The notes under the pieces: model-generated | Told to the model about the DNA's origin: nothing | Database searches by the model: none | Seen by the model: only the letters and a program-made list of their open reading frames with translations | Assembly: GCF_023284065.1 (NCBI RefSeq) | Contig: NZ_JAKIKP010000009.1 | Location: 62,001 to 126,000 of the forward strand | DNA: 64,000 nucleotides | Source of the DNA: Shewanella gaetbuli | GTDB lineage: Bacteria; Pseudomonadota; Gammaproteobacteria; Enterobacterales; Shewanellaceae | Direction of reading: 5' to 3' | Program-made: the position numbers and the translations under genes | In this document: piece by piece, positions 53,235-62,726 of the stretch | Numbering within the stretch: the first letter of the stretch is position 1 | How the letters are laid out: every line of letters begins with the position of its first letter

Positions 53235-55817
53235 TTATTGGAATAAATCTTCTGCAGGGTTATCGATAAATATTTCACCTGACTGTTGAGCCTCTTTCAC
53301 ATACTCAGTTGGCTCTGTACCCTCAACAAAGTATTCGAATGAGGTGGTATGGTCAGTTTTACGCGTCAGCTTACCGGTTTCTAAATCAATACGTACTGAT
53401 ACAATGCCTCTAGGAGGCTCAGATGGATATTCTGGAGTACCTTTTAACGCTTGATTCATGAAATCATTCCAACCTGGGCCAGCTGTTTTCGCACCTGCTT
53501 CAGCACCTGATATTTGGTCAGGTGCGCCATTTGCCATCCAACTTGTACGACCCAGTTGACGCCCGTGATCATCAAAACCTACCCAGAAAGTTGACGTTAG
53601 TGTTGGATTAAAGCCACTAAACCAAGTGTCTCTTGATTCATTGGTTGTACCGGTTTTACCCGCAATATCGTGACGACGGATCAGCTTTGACGCACGCCAA
53701 GCCGTACCATTCCAGCCCGTCCCTTTACTCCAATCACCGCCACCCCAAATAACACTTTTTAATGCTTCGGTAATTAAGAAAGCGGTTTGCTCAGAAATAA
53801 TTTGCTTGGCATAACGGCCATTCTCACGCTGACAAACTAACGCCTCATCATCTAAGCTTGCGGCAACTGAGGCAGCATCATCGGTATTGTTGAGTTCATC
53901 GCTCATTGCAGAAAATGGATCGTCGATTTCAAGTGCAGATTGAGTATCAACGTCGGTTTCAACACTGACTTCTTCAGGAGGTGAGCAGGCTAGTGTTGGT
54001 GATGCTTGCTCAATCACATTTCCAAAGGCATCAGTAACATGGTCTATAAAGTAGGGCTCAACTAAGTAGCCACCGTTGGCAAATACGTTAAACGCTGTCG
54101 CCACTTGCAATGGTGTTACAGAGGGAGAACCTAAAGCTAAAGACTCATTCCGTGGTAAATCGGCTGGGTCAAAACCAAACTTAACCAACGTATCAATGGT
54201 TTTTTGTATGCCTGTATGACGTAATGCGCGAACAGACATTACGTTAATCGACTGCGCTAAACCCACTCGTAAGCGTGTTGGGCCACCATAAATATCAGGT
54301 GAGTTTTTAGGCCTCCAGGCAGTCCCTTGGCGAGTGTCTGGCTTATTGATTGGTGCATTATTAATAAGTGTCGCTAAAGTCCAATCTTGTTCTAATGTTG
54401 TCGCATAAATGAAGGGTTTAATATTAGAACCTAACTGTCGCTTGGCTTGTGTGACTCGATTAAATTGGCTTTGACCAAAACTAAATCCACCCACTAATGA
54501 ACGAATAGCTCCATCAAATGGATCAAGGCTGACCGTTGCACTGGAAACCTCAGGAATTTGAGAGAGTTGCCAATGGTCACCGTTATGCCTGACATACACC
54601 TGTTGCCCCACATCTAGAATATCGCTGGCAAGTTTAGGGGGTAAACCTTGACGCTTATCTGTGATGTACTTACGAGCCCATTTTAGCCCGTTCCAATTCA
54701 AGGTTTGTTGTTGACCATTAGCCAATAAAACTTGTGCTTGTTGTTCAGATACACTCAACACTGCTGCGGGTTTAATACCTTGTAGCTCTGATGTTTTGCT
54801 TAATCGTTCGATAATTTGTTCATGTTCTAACGGTGTTTCTGTCCATAGTTGCGAAATAGGACCGCGATACCCATGACGTTGGTCATACGCAAATACATTG
54901 TTGCGTAATGCATCTTGTGCCATGAGCTGTAAGTCTGAAGAAATAGTAGTGTAAACATTATATCCATTGGTATAAGCAGCTTCTTCACCGTACTTTTGAA
55001 TCATGTAATCACGAGCCATTTCAGATATATATGGCGCATACAAGTCAATTTCAGCCCCATGATATTTGGCCGTGACTGGAGCATTGCTAGCAGCTTGATA
55101 CTCATCTTGAGTGATATTGTTTCTCTCAAGCATTCTGCTTAATACCCAGTTTCGGCGAGCAACGGCTCTGGTTGGGTTGCGAATTGGGTTCGCTGCTGAA
55201 GGCGCTTGAGGTAAACCGGCAATCATCGCCATTTCAGGTAAGGTTAATTCATCTAAGTTTTTGCCGTAATAAACTTGAGCTGCTGCGCCAACACCGTAAG
55301 CACGGTTACCTAAAAATGAGCGATTTAAATAAAGGGTTAAGATTTCATGCTTGGTGAGGGCTTTTTCAATTTTTAAGGCTAAAAAGATTTCTTTAATTTT
55401 ACGAATGTAGGTTTTTTCATTCGATAAGAAAAAGCCACGAGCGACCTGTTGGGTAATAGTACTGGCACCTTGGCTCTTTTTACCGGTGGTGATCAAAATG
55501 GTCGCTGCACGAATAATTCCAATGGGGTCAATGCCTTTGTGCTCAAAGAACCTAGCGTCTTCAGTATCAAGTACTGCGTCAATTAATTGTTGCGGCACCT
55601 CTTCAAATTCGACAGGAATTCGACGTTTCTCACCAAATTGAGAAATGAGTTTTCCATCACTACTGTATATACGTAATGGCGTTTGTAATTGAACTGTTTT
55701 TAGTGAATTGACATCAGGTAAATCTGGCAATACATAAAAATATGCCGCTGCAATAGCGCCAATTCCTAATAAAGTTAAACTTAAAAAGGCAATAATTAAT
55801 CGCTTAAACCACTTCAC
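53235..55817 (-). CDS. mrcA: Penicillin-binding protein 1A
   Basis: Bifunctional peptidoglycan glycosyltransferase/transpeptidase in the inner membrane. 860 residues. N-terminal anchor (about 7-27). Glycosyltransferase motifs: EDARFFEHKGIDPIGI, GASTITQQVARGFFL, KEIFLALKIEKALTKHEIL. Transpeptidase Ser-x-x-Lys in QLGSNIKPFIYA, SxN in AQSINVMS, and KTG in DIAGKTGTTNESRD. The OB-like insert between them and the acidic stretch near 610-650 are typical of 1A. Divergent from pilM with about 200 bp of shared promoter region, the same arrangement as in E. coli and Pseudomonas. Confidence 0.96.
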   Translation of the reverse strand: MKWFKRLIIAFLSLTLLGIGAIAAAYFYVLPDLPDVNSLKTVQLQTPLRIYSSDGKLISQFGEKRRIPVEFEEVPQQLIDAVLDTEDARFFEHKGIDPIGIIRAATILITTGKKSQGASTITQQVARGFFLSNEKTYIRKIKEIFLALKIEKALTKHEILTLYLNRSFLGNRAYGVGAAAQVYYGKNLDELTLPEMAMIAGLPQAPSAANPIRNPTRAVARRNWVLSRMLERNNITQDEYQAASNAPVTAKYHGAEIDLYAPYISEMARDYMIQKYGEEAAYTNGYNVYTTISSDLQLMAQDALRNNVFAYDQRHGYRGPISQLWTETPLEHEQIIERLSKTSELQGIKPAAVLSVSEQQAQVLLANGQQQTLNWNGLKWARKYITDKRQGLPPKLASDILDVGQQVYVRHNGDHWQLSQIPEVSSATVSLDPFDGAIRSLVGGFSFGQSQFNRVTQAKRQLGSNIKPFIYATTLEQDWTLATLINNAPINKPDTRQGTAWRPKNSPDIYGGPTRLRVGLAQSINVMSVRALRHTGIQKTIDTLVKFGFDPADLPRNESLALGSPSVTPLQVATAFNVFANGGYLVEPYFIDHVTDAFGNVIEQASPTLACSPPEEVSVETDVDTQSALEIDDPFSAMSDELNNTDDAASVAASLDDEALVCQRENGRYAKQIISEQTAFLITEALKSVIWGGGDWSKGTGWNGTAWRASKLIRRHDIAGKTGTTNESRDTWFSGFNPTLTSTFWVGFDDHGRQLGRTSWMANGAPDQISGAEAGAKTAGPGWNDFMNQALKGTPEYPSEPPRGIVSVRIDLETGKLTRKTDHTTSFEYFVEGTEPTEYVKEAQQSGEIFIDNPAEDLFQ

Positions 55818-56018
55818 GTATCAATTCCAAAAATCTCAAATAGAGGCAATAGTATATAAGCCGTAGGCGTTTTGTTGAAGTAAAAACGGCGAAAGTTAAA
55901 ATAGTATTTGTAAAAAATAGAAACATTTTATACAAATAAGTGTAACTAGATGATTTTGTGCTACTATGAAAACTTACTAAAACTTATTAAAACAATAATA
56001 GAATAGTGATGATGGAAT

Positions 56019-57098
56019 ATGCTTTCTAAATTATGGAAACGTCAAGCACCGCAAATGCTGGGAGTCGATATTGGCTCTCATGAAGTAAAAGCCATATTGT
56101 TGGGTAAGACTGCTGACGGTTATAAAATTCAAAACTATGCTGCTGTGCCAATTAAAAAAGGTGCGGTGGTTGATCATGATATTCGTGATTCAGAGGCCTT
56201 ATTGGAGTGCTTACAAAAAGTGATGCGCTCTTTACCTAAAGGTGTGAAAAATGCTGCTGTGGCAGTTTCTGGATCTGCGGTTATGACAAAAGTGATTTAC
56301 ATGGACGCTTCATTAAACGAAGAAGAAATGGAAGCACAAATTGAAATTGAAGCGGATAATTTAATCCCATACTCACTGGATGAAGTGAGCATTGATTTCG
56401 AAACGCTTAGTCAAAACGCAACGGACCCATCAAAGGTGGATGTACTATTAAGTGCATGCCGCACTGAGAATATTGACTCCCGAGTAGATGCACTTGATGA
56501 CGTTGGCTTAGATGTCAAAGTGGTTGATGTTGAAGGTTATGCGCTTGGTCGTTCTGCGGAATTAATATACTCACAACTGCCAGAAGGCGCGAAAGATAAA
56601 ACCATTGCTATGGTTGATGTGGGTGCCAATATTACCACTTTTGCAGTGGTTGAGGCCGGTGAAACTACATTCATTCGAGAACAAGCTTTTGGTGGTGAAT
56701 TATTCACTCAGTCAATTTTGTCTTTTTATGGCATGTCTTATGCTGAAGCTGAAGCTGCGAAAATAAGTGCTAACCTACCTCGTAATTATATGTTTGAAGT
56801 GTTATCTCCTTTTCAAACGCAGTTACTGCAACAAATTAAGCGTACCTTACAAATTTATTGTACTGCCAGCGGCCGCGATAAAGTTGATTACGTCGTGTTG
56901 AGTGGTGGTACGGGTAAATTAGAGGGGATGGTCTCAGTGTTAGATAAGGAATTAGGTGTTCATGCGATTGTAGCAGACCCATTTCAGGGATGCTTACACG
57001 CAGATGACAATATTAAGTCGCAAATACAACCCTCAATAAACAAATTTATGGTAGCCAGTGGGTTAGCCTTGAGGAGTTATGCTCAATGGCGAACATAA
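56019..57098 (+). CDS. pilM: Type IV pilus assembly ATPase-like protein PilM
   Basis: Cytoplasmic actin-like subunit of the pilus alignment subcomplex. 359 residues. ATP-binding phosphate motifs LGVDIGSHEVKAILL near the start and AMVDVGANITTFAVVEAG, with the adenosine motif VVLSGGTGKLEGM near 300. It starts the pilMNOPQ operon, and pilN begins inside its last 13 bases. It holds the N-terminus of PilN in known pili. Confidence 0.95.
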   Translation: MLSKLWKRQAPQMLGVDIGSHEVKAILLGKTADGYKIQNYAAVPIKKGAVVDHDIRDSEALLECLQKVMRSLPKGVKNAAVAVSGSAVMTKVIYMDASLNEEEMEAQIEIEADNLIPYSLDEVSIDFETLSQNATDPSKVDVLLSACRTENIDSRVDALDDVGLDVKVVDVEGYALGRSAELIYSQLPEGAKDKTIAMVDVGANITTFAVVEAGETTFIREQAFGGELFTQSILSFYGMSYAEAEAAKISANLPRNYMFEVLSPFQTQLLQQIKRTLQIYCTASGRDKVDYVVLSGGTGKLEGMVSVLDKELGVHAIVADPFQGCLHADDNIKSQIQPSINKFMVASGLALRSYAQWRT

Positions 57099-57670
57099 AC
57101 TTACTGCCGTGGCGTGAAGAGTCACGAGAAAAACAAAAGCGCGATTTTATCGGTATTCTTGCACTGGTATTTTTGTTGACCTCTTTGTTGGTATACCTGT
57201 TTATCAGCTATATTGAGTTAGTCACAGATGATCAGCGTCAACGTAATCAATACTTAATGTCTGAAATCAGCCTGTTAGACGCGCAAATTGCCGAAATTAA
57301 AAAAATTACTGAGCGTAAAAAGGACATTGAAAGAAGAACAGAAATTATTCTTGGCCTTCAGCAATCACGTAATTTGCCGACACATGTTTTAGATGAGTTA
57401 GTTAGAATTGTCCCTCCAGGAATTTATTTATCTAGTATTGAGAAAAAAGGCAGTATTCTTTGGATCGAAGGACGAAGTGAATCCAATAACAACGTTGCTA
57501 ATATGATGAGAAAAGTAAAAACATCACGTTTTTTAAATGACCCAAGTATGCAGTCTATTATTTCTCAAAATGACAATATACGTCAGTTACAACGCTTTAA
57601 ATTAAGAGTGTCGATTACAGATGAATTTGGAAATAAAGCCCTTGATATGCAACAAGGAGCGACAAAATGA
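57086..57670 (+). CDS. pilN: Type IV pilus assembly protein PilN
   Basis: 194 residues. The short cytoplasmic start MANINLLPWREE, the PilM-binding motif INLLP, precedes one span (about 25-45). A periplasmic coiled coil (QIAEIKKITERKKDIERRTEIIL) and a ferredoxin-like domain follow. Overlaps pilM by 13 bases and pilO by 4. Confidence 0.94.
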   Translation: MANINLLPWREESREKQKRDFIGILALVFLLTSLLVYLFISYIELVTDDQRQRNQYLMSEISLLDAQIAEIKKITERKKDIERRTEIILGLQQSRNLPTHVLDELVRIVPPGIYLSSIEKKGSILWIEGRSESNNNVANMMRKVKTSRFLNDPSMQSIISQNDNIRQLQRFKLRVSITDEFGNKALDMQQGATK

Positions 57671-58281
57671 ATCTAGATTTAGACCAATTTAATGATATTG
57701 ATTTTGAGAATATTGGTAGCTGGCCAAAGTTAGTTAAGATTGTGTTTGCCTCTTTCTTATCTCTTTGTGTCATCGGGGCGAGTTACTATTTATTTATCGC
57801 TGATACTATTGCCGTGATGGAGACGGAACAGAAGAAAGAAATTGAATTAAAAGCAGATTTTGAGTCGAAATATCGTTTAGCTGCTAATCTTAAGTTATAT
57901 CGTGAACAATTGGTCATCATGGAAGAGCAATTTGCAGAGCTATTAAAAATGCTGCCTTCTGAAAATGAAATGCCTGGATTACTTGATGATATTACTTTTG
58001 TGGCAACTGATGCAGGCCTACGTATTAATAGTTTGGATTGGGATGCTGAAATTGAGCGCGACTTTTATATAGAGTTTCCGATTCGATTAAACGTCGAGGG
58101 CGATTATCACCAAATAGGCAATATGGTGAGTGGTGTGGCTAAGTTGCCCCGTATTGTGAGTTTGCATGACTTTACCATTACTCATAATGAAGCAGGTGGT
58201 TTGTCGATGGCTATTTTAGCCAAAACATACCGTTTTAAAGAAGGTGCACAGTTACCTAAAGAAAATAAGGGGAAGAAGTAA
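57667..58281 (+). CDS. pilO: Type IV pilus assembly protein PilO
   Basis: 204 residues. One N-terminal span (about 22-42, LVKIVFASFLSLCVIGASYYLF), then a coiled coil and a ferredoxin-like periplasmic domain (IEFPIRLNVEGDYHQIGNMVSGVAKLPRIV, the family signature). Pairs with PilN. It overlaps pilN by 4 bases and its stop directly abuts the pilP ATG. Confidence 0.94.
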   Translation: MNLDLDQFNDIDFENIGSWPKLVKIVFASFLSLCVIGASYYLFIADTIAVMETEQKKEIELKADFESKYRLAANLKLYREQLVIMEEQFAELLKMLPSENEMPGLLDDITFVATDAGLRINSLDWDAEIERDFYIEFPIRLNVEGDYHQIGNMVSGVAKLPRIVSLHDFTITHNEAGGLSMAILAKTYRFKEGAQLPKENKGKK

Positions 58282-58800
58282 ATGAAACTTTTACCCATTT
58301 TTATTGGTGCTAGCGTATTGTTAACAGGTTGTATTGGTGACCACAGTGACCTAAAGTTATTTGTGACGACCACAAAAGCACAGCATGTTGCACATATTCC
58401 ACCTTTGAAAGAGACACCAAAGTTTGAGCATTTTGCTTATCAAGCGGAGCTGATGCGTAGTCCGTTTATTCCTCCCTCAAGGGAGTTAACCGAAGAAGTT
58501 ATCGACACCTCAAAAGATTGCTTACAGCCTGATCTTAAAAGGCGTAAAGGTCGCTTAGAAACCTACGCGTTAGATAATTTAAAAATGCGTGGAACGTTGA
58601 GCGAAGATGGCACCACTTGGGCATTAGTCGAATCGACCGATTCCAATGTTTATCGTATGGGTGTAGGTGAGTATTTAGGTCTTTATCATGGTCGTATTGC
58701 CAATGTGACACCTCAATACATCGAAATTATAGAATTAATTCCTGACGGTTCAGGTTGCTGGGCTGAACGCCCAAGTAGCTTAGAACTTTCAGGTCAATAA
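58282..58800 (+). CDS. pilP: Type IV pilus assembly lipoprotein PilP
   Basis: 172 residues. Signal peptide with lipobox LLTGC (Cys near residue 12). The unstructured stretch leads to the C-terminal beta-sandwich LRMRGTL-like LKMRGTLSEDGTTWALVESTD and VGEYLGLYHGRIANVTPQYIEIIE. It connects PilNO to the secretin PilQ. Directly follows pilO. Confidence 0.94.
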   Translation: MKLLPIFIGASVLLTGCIGDHSDLKLFVTTTKAQHVAHIPPLKETPKFEHFAYQAELMRSPFIPPSRELTEEVIDTSKDCLQPDLKRRKGRLETYALDNLKMRGTLSEDGTTWALVESTDSNVYRMGVGEYLGLYHGRIANVTPQYIEIIELIPDGSGCWAERPSSLELSGQ

Positions 58801-58822
58801 CCGTGCGAAGGATGAGGGAACA

Positions 58823-60871
58823 ATGAAATCTTCTGCCGCGATGAGAATATCAATGACGAATTCATCAACAATCAAAGCTCTTTTAGGGGCGGTATTATTC
58901 ATATGTGCATTGCCAAGTGCTGTTGCAGCTAATCGTTTGGTTGATGTTAAATATCACTCAATAGTTGACCATCAACTGGAGCTTGAACTGGTATTTGATT
59001 CACCAGTAACCTCTCCGAAGGTTGACTTGTCAGCAGACCCTGCTGAAATCATGTTGAGTTTTGGCGATAGCATATCGGATTTACCGTCAGAAGAGATCCC
59101 AATTGATACCGTGGGTGTGGAGAGTTTAACGACACAACAACAGTCTGAAAATTTATCAGTTGTTGTCGCTTTAGACAGTGTTAAACCTTACCAAGGTAAA
59201 ATTGTTGGTAATACTTATCGACTCACCATCAACGATGCCGTTTCTGGCCCTTCTAGTGCCGATAACCCTTTTGTTAATACCATTAATAGCATTGATTTTC
59301 GTCGTAACAGTAAAGGCGGTGGTGAATTAATTTTTAATTTAAGTAACCGTTCAGTCGCTGCAAATGTGCAGCAGGTTGGGGCCAAATTAGAAATCAAACT
59401 ATATAACACCAACATCAGTAGTGACTTATTGTATGTTATGGATGTGCAAGACTTTGCCACGCCTGTAAGCAGTTTTGAAACGTTCAAAGAGGATTTAACC
59501 TCGCGCATTATGGTAGATGTTGACGGTTCGTATGAATATGACCACAAGCAAGACGGTAATGTTTTCAGAGTTAACATTGATAAAGTTGAGCGAGTATCAG
59601 TCGCAAAAGAAGAAAAGAAATATAATGGTCGTTCACTCTCATTAAATTTCCAAAACATATCAGTACGCACCGTGCTGCAAATTATTGCTGATTACAATAA
59701 CTTCAACTTAGTGACCAGTGACACTGTAGAAGGCAACATCACGCTGCGTTTAGATGACGTGCCTTGGGATCAAGCTTTAGATTTGATTCTGCAAACTAAA
59801 GGTCTTGATAAACGTATTGAAGGGAATATTTTGATGGTTGCTCCAAGCGAGGAGTTAGCCATTAGAGAAAGCAACGAACTTAAAAATAAGCAAGAAGTAA
59901 AAGAGTTAGCGCCATTATATTCAGAATATCTACAAATTAACTATGCCAAAGCATTAGATATTGCAGAGTTATTAAAAGGAGCTGATTCAAGCTTATTATC
60001 TAACCGAGGAAGTGTGGCGGTTGATGAACGAACCAATACTTTATTAGTTAAAGACACCGCTGAAATTTTAGAAAGTGTGCACCGTCTAATTGATGTGCTT
60101 GATATTCCAATTAAGCAAGTATTGATTGAATCTCGTATGGTGACAGTAAAAGATGATGTATCAGAAGACTTAGGTATTCGTTGGGGTATTACAGACCAAC
60201 AGGGATCTAAAGGAACTTCAGGTAGACTAGAAGGTGCGGGGGATATTGCCAGTGGTATTATTCCAGGTTTAGATGACCGTTTAAATGTTAATTTACCTGC
60301 GGCAGTATCAAACCCAACTAGTATTGCTTTCCATGTCGCTAAGTTAGCCGATGGTACGGTGCTAGACTTAGAGTTAAGCGCCCTAGAGCAAGAAAATAAA
60401 GGTGAGATTATTGCCAGCCCACGTATTACGACATCGAATCAAAAAGCCGCTTATATTGAGCAAGGTGTAGAGATTCCATATGTCGAGTCGGCTTCAAGTG
60501 GTGCCACCTCTGTTAGCTTTAAAAAGGCAGTATTATCGCTGCGGGTGACCCCACAAATTACCCCTGATAACCGTGTCATTCTTGACCTTGAAATCACTCA
60601 AGACTCTCAAGGTCAGGTTGTGCAAACACCCACGGGTGAAGCAGTATCAATTGATACTCAGCGTATTGGAACTCAAGTGCTAGTTGATAACGGTGAAACA
60701 ATTGTATTAGGGGGTATTTACCAGCAAAACCTGATCAGCCGGGTCAGCAAAGTCCCTGTGTTAGGTGATATTCCTTTAGTGGGTTTCTTATTTAGAAACA
60801 CCACCGATAGCAACGAAAGACAAGAATTGCTTATTTTTGTGACGCCTAAAATTATCTCAGAAAAATTATAA
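58823..60871 (+). CDS. pilQ: Type IV pilus secretin PilQ
   Basis: Outer membrane ring for the pilus and DNA passage. 682 residues. A signal peptide (about 1-36), AMIN domains (about 40-230), a secretin/TonB short N-terminal domain near 265-330 (SLNFQNISVRTVLQIIADYNNFNL) and a C-terminal secretin core (TTSNQKAAYIEQGVEIPYVES, GNTVVLGGIY-like GETIVLGGIYQQN). Start is the ATG at 58823; a GAGGG ribosome site precedes it. It is followed by a terminator, then aroK. Confidence 0.95.
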   Translation: MKSSAAMRISMTNSSTIKALLGAVLFICALPSAVAANRLVDVKYHSIVDHQLELELVFDSPVTSPKVDLSADPAEIMLSFGDSISDLPSEEIPIDTVGVESLTTQQQSENLSVVVALDSVKPYQGKIVGNTYRLTINDAVSGPSSADNPFVNTINSIDFRRNSKGGGELIFNLSNRSVAANVQQVGAKLEIKLYNTNISSDLLYVMDVQDFATPVSSFETFKEDLTSRIMVDVDGSYEYDHKQDGNVFRVNIDKVERVSVAKEEKKYNGRSLSLNFQNISVRTVLQIIADYNNFNLVTSDTVEGNITLRLDDVPWDQALDLILQTKGLDKRIEGNILMVAPSEELAIRESNELKNKQEVKELAPLYSEYLQINYAKALDIAELLKGADSSLLSNRGSVAVDERTNTLLVKDTAEILESVHRLIDVLDIPIKQVLIESRMVTVKDDVSEDLGIRWGITDQQGSKGTSGRLEGAGDIASGIIPGLDDRLNVNLPAAVSNPTSIAFHVAKLADGTVLDLELSALEQENKGEIIASPRITTSNQKAAYIEQGVEIPYVESASSGATSVSFKKAVLSLRVTPQITPDNRVILDLEITQDSQGQVVQTPTGEAVSIDTQRIGTQVLVDNGETIVLGGIYQQNLISRVSKVPVLGDIPLVGFLFRNTTDSNERQELLIFVTPKIISEKL

Positions 60872-60889
60872 GCCTCATAAAGCATAATA

Positions 60890-60926
60890 ATCAGGCCAGC
60901 TATAATGTAGCTGGCCTGATGTTTTT
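60890..60926 (+). terminator. Intrinsic terminator after pilQ
   Basis: A 13-bp perfect stem, ATCAGGCCAGCTA (60890-60902) with TAGCTGGCCTGAT (60908-60920), followed by GTTTTT. It lies 19 bases past the pilQ stop and separates the pil operon from aroKB. Confidence 0.85.
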
Positions 60927-61107
60927 AACTCGCATAATAAATATATTTAATAAATTGGTTATAAATTGCAGCCATGACTTGCCAGCAATAGGCTTAAACT
61001 GAGATAATCCTCCGTCAAGTCTCATTAGAGCAGGTAATAATTTAAGCGGTCGACAGTTTCTTTTGTCGATTAGGCATTCTTTCATATAAGATTCAGACGT
61101 ATACGAA

Positions 61108-61623
61108 ATGGCTGAAAAACGTAATATTTTTCTAGTAGGCCCTATGGGCGCAGGTAAAAGCACAATTGGCCGTCATTTGGCTCAAATGCTGCATTTAGAA
61201 TTCCACGATTCTGATCACGAGATTGAACAACGCACAGGCGCTGATATCGCATGGGTGTTTGATGTTGAGGGTGAAGAGGGTTTCCGTCGTCGTGAGGCAC
61301 AAGTCATTGCAGATCTTTCAGAGAAGCAAGGTATTGTACTCGCAACAGGTGGTGGCTCTGTCCAAAGCAAAGATATTCGCAATTATCTTTCTGCTCGTGG
61401 CATTGTGGTGTATTTAGAGACGACTATCGACAAGCAAGTTGCTCGTACGCAACGCGATAAACGTCGTCCATTACTGCAAGTTGATGATCCACGCCAAGTC
61501 CTTGAGGACTTAGCAGAATCACGTAATCCTTTGTACGAAGAGATTGCGGATATCATTGTCAAAACAGATGAACAAAGTGCGAAAATTGTCGCAAATCAAA
61601 TTATTGAGCAACTCGGTTTCTAG
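61108..61623 (+). CDS. aroK: Shikimate kinase I
   Basis: Phosphorylates shikimate in the chorismate pathway. 171 residues. P-loop [18 protein letters not shown] near residues 8-25, shikimate-binding [18 protein letters not shown] and GGGSVQ, and the lid Arg region [11 protein letters not shown]. Starts at 61108; followed by aroB after 8 bases in the classic aroKB pair. Confidence 0.96.
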   Translation: MAEKRNIFLVGPMGAGKSTIGRHLAQMLHLEFHDSDHEIEQRTGADIAWVFDVEGEEGFRRREAQVIADLSEKQGIVLATGGGSVQSKDIRNYLSARGIVVYLETTIDKQVARTQRDKRRPLLQVDDPRQVLEDLAESRNPLYEEIADIIVKTDEQSAKIVANQIIEQLGF

Positions 61624-61631
61624 GTAAATTT

Positions 61632-62708
61632 ATGCAACAAATTCAGGTTGATTTAGGTGAAAGAAGTTACCCCATTTATATAGGCCAGAATTTGATGTGT
61701 GATAGTGACTTATTTAGTCGCTACCTCGTAAACAAGAATATACTCATAGTTAGCAATGACACTATTGCCCCTCTGTACTTAGCGACATTGGAACAGGCAA
61801 TGGTGTCTTGTGCGTCGGTTGAAAAAATGATTCTTCCTGACGGTGAAAAGTTTAAAGATCTTACTCACCTCGACCTAATCTTCAGTGCTTTACTGGAGAA
61901 TAACTTTGCCAGAGACTCAGTTCTTGTGGCTTTAGGTGGCGGCGTGATAGGTGACATGACCGGCTTTGCAGCAGCATGTTACCAACGTGGCGTAGACTTT
62001 ATTCAAGTGCCAACGACATTGCTATCTCAAGTCGACTCTTCTGTCGGCGGTAAAACCGCAGTCAATCATCCTTTAGGTAAGAACATGATAGGGGCATTTT
62101 ATCAGCCTCAAAGTGTGATTATTGATACCGAATGTTTAAAAACATTACCTGCAACTGAGTTCGCTGCTGGTATGGCTGAGGTGATTAAATACGGCATTAT
62201 CTGGGATGGTGAGTTTTTTAATTGGTTAGAGCAAAACGTGGCTCAACTGAAGTCTTTAGATACTTCTGCTTTAGAATACGCTATTGCCAAATGTTGCCAA
62301 ATTAAAGCCGATGTTGTTAATCAAGATGAAACCGAGCGCGGAGTTAGAGCCTTGTTGAACTTGGGGCATACCTTTGGCCACGCCATTGAGGCTGAAATGG
62401 GGTACGGTGCTTGGTTACACGGCGATGCTGTTGCTGCAGGCACGATTCTTGCTGCGCAAACTGCACAAAAGCTAAATTTAATCGATGAGTCAATTGTTTG
62501 TCGTATTCGAGATATATTTATTGCTTTTGATTTGCCTGTTGAAGCCCCTGATTCGATGGATTTCAATAGTTTTATCAAGCATATGCGCCGCGACAAAAAA
62601 GTGTTAGCAGGTAAAATCAGACTTATTTTACCAACTGCATTAGGTCAAGCCGATGTGTTCAGTGATGTCAGTGAAGATATAATTGAACAGGTGATCAGCC
62701 GCGCATAA
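61632..62708 (+). CDS. aroB: 3-dehydroquinate synthase
   Basis: Second step of the shikimate pathway, an NAD- and Zn-dependent enzyme. 358 residues. NAD-binding loop [43 protein letters not shown], the zinc-binding His in [14 protein letters not shown] and LHGDAVAAG. Normal length. Follows aroK; the damX-like gene begins 18 bases after its stop. Confidence 0.96.
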   Translation: MQQIQVDLGERSYPIYIGQNLMCDSDLFSRYLVNKNILIVSNDTIAPLYLATLEQAMVSCASVEKMILPDGEKFKDLTHLDLIFSALLENNFARDSVLVALGGGVIGDMTGFAAACYQRGVDFIQVPTTLLSQVDSSVGGKTAVNHPLGKNMIGAFYQPQSVIIDTECLKTLPATEFAAGMAEVIKYGIIWDGEFFNWLEQNVAQLKSLDTSALEYAIAKCCQIKADVVNQDETERGVRALLNLGHTFGHAIEAEMGYGAWLHGDAVAAGTILAAQTAQKLNLIDESIVCRIRDIFIAFDLPVEAPDSMDFNSFIKHMRRDKKVLAGKIRLILPTALGQADVFSDVSEDIIEQVISRA

Positions 62709-62726
62709 ACAACGTGTGGTGGATTT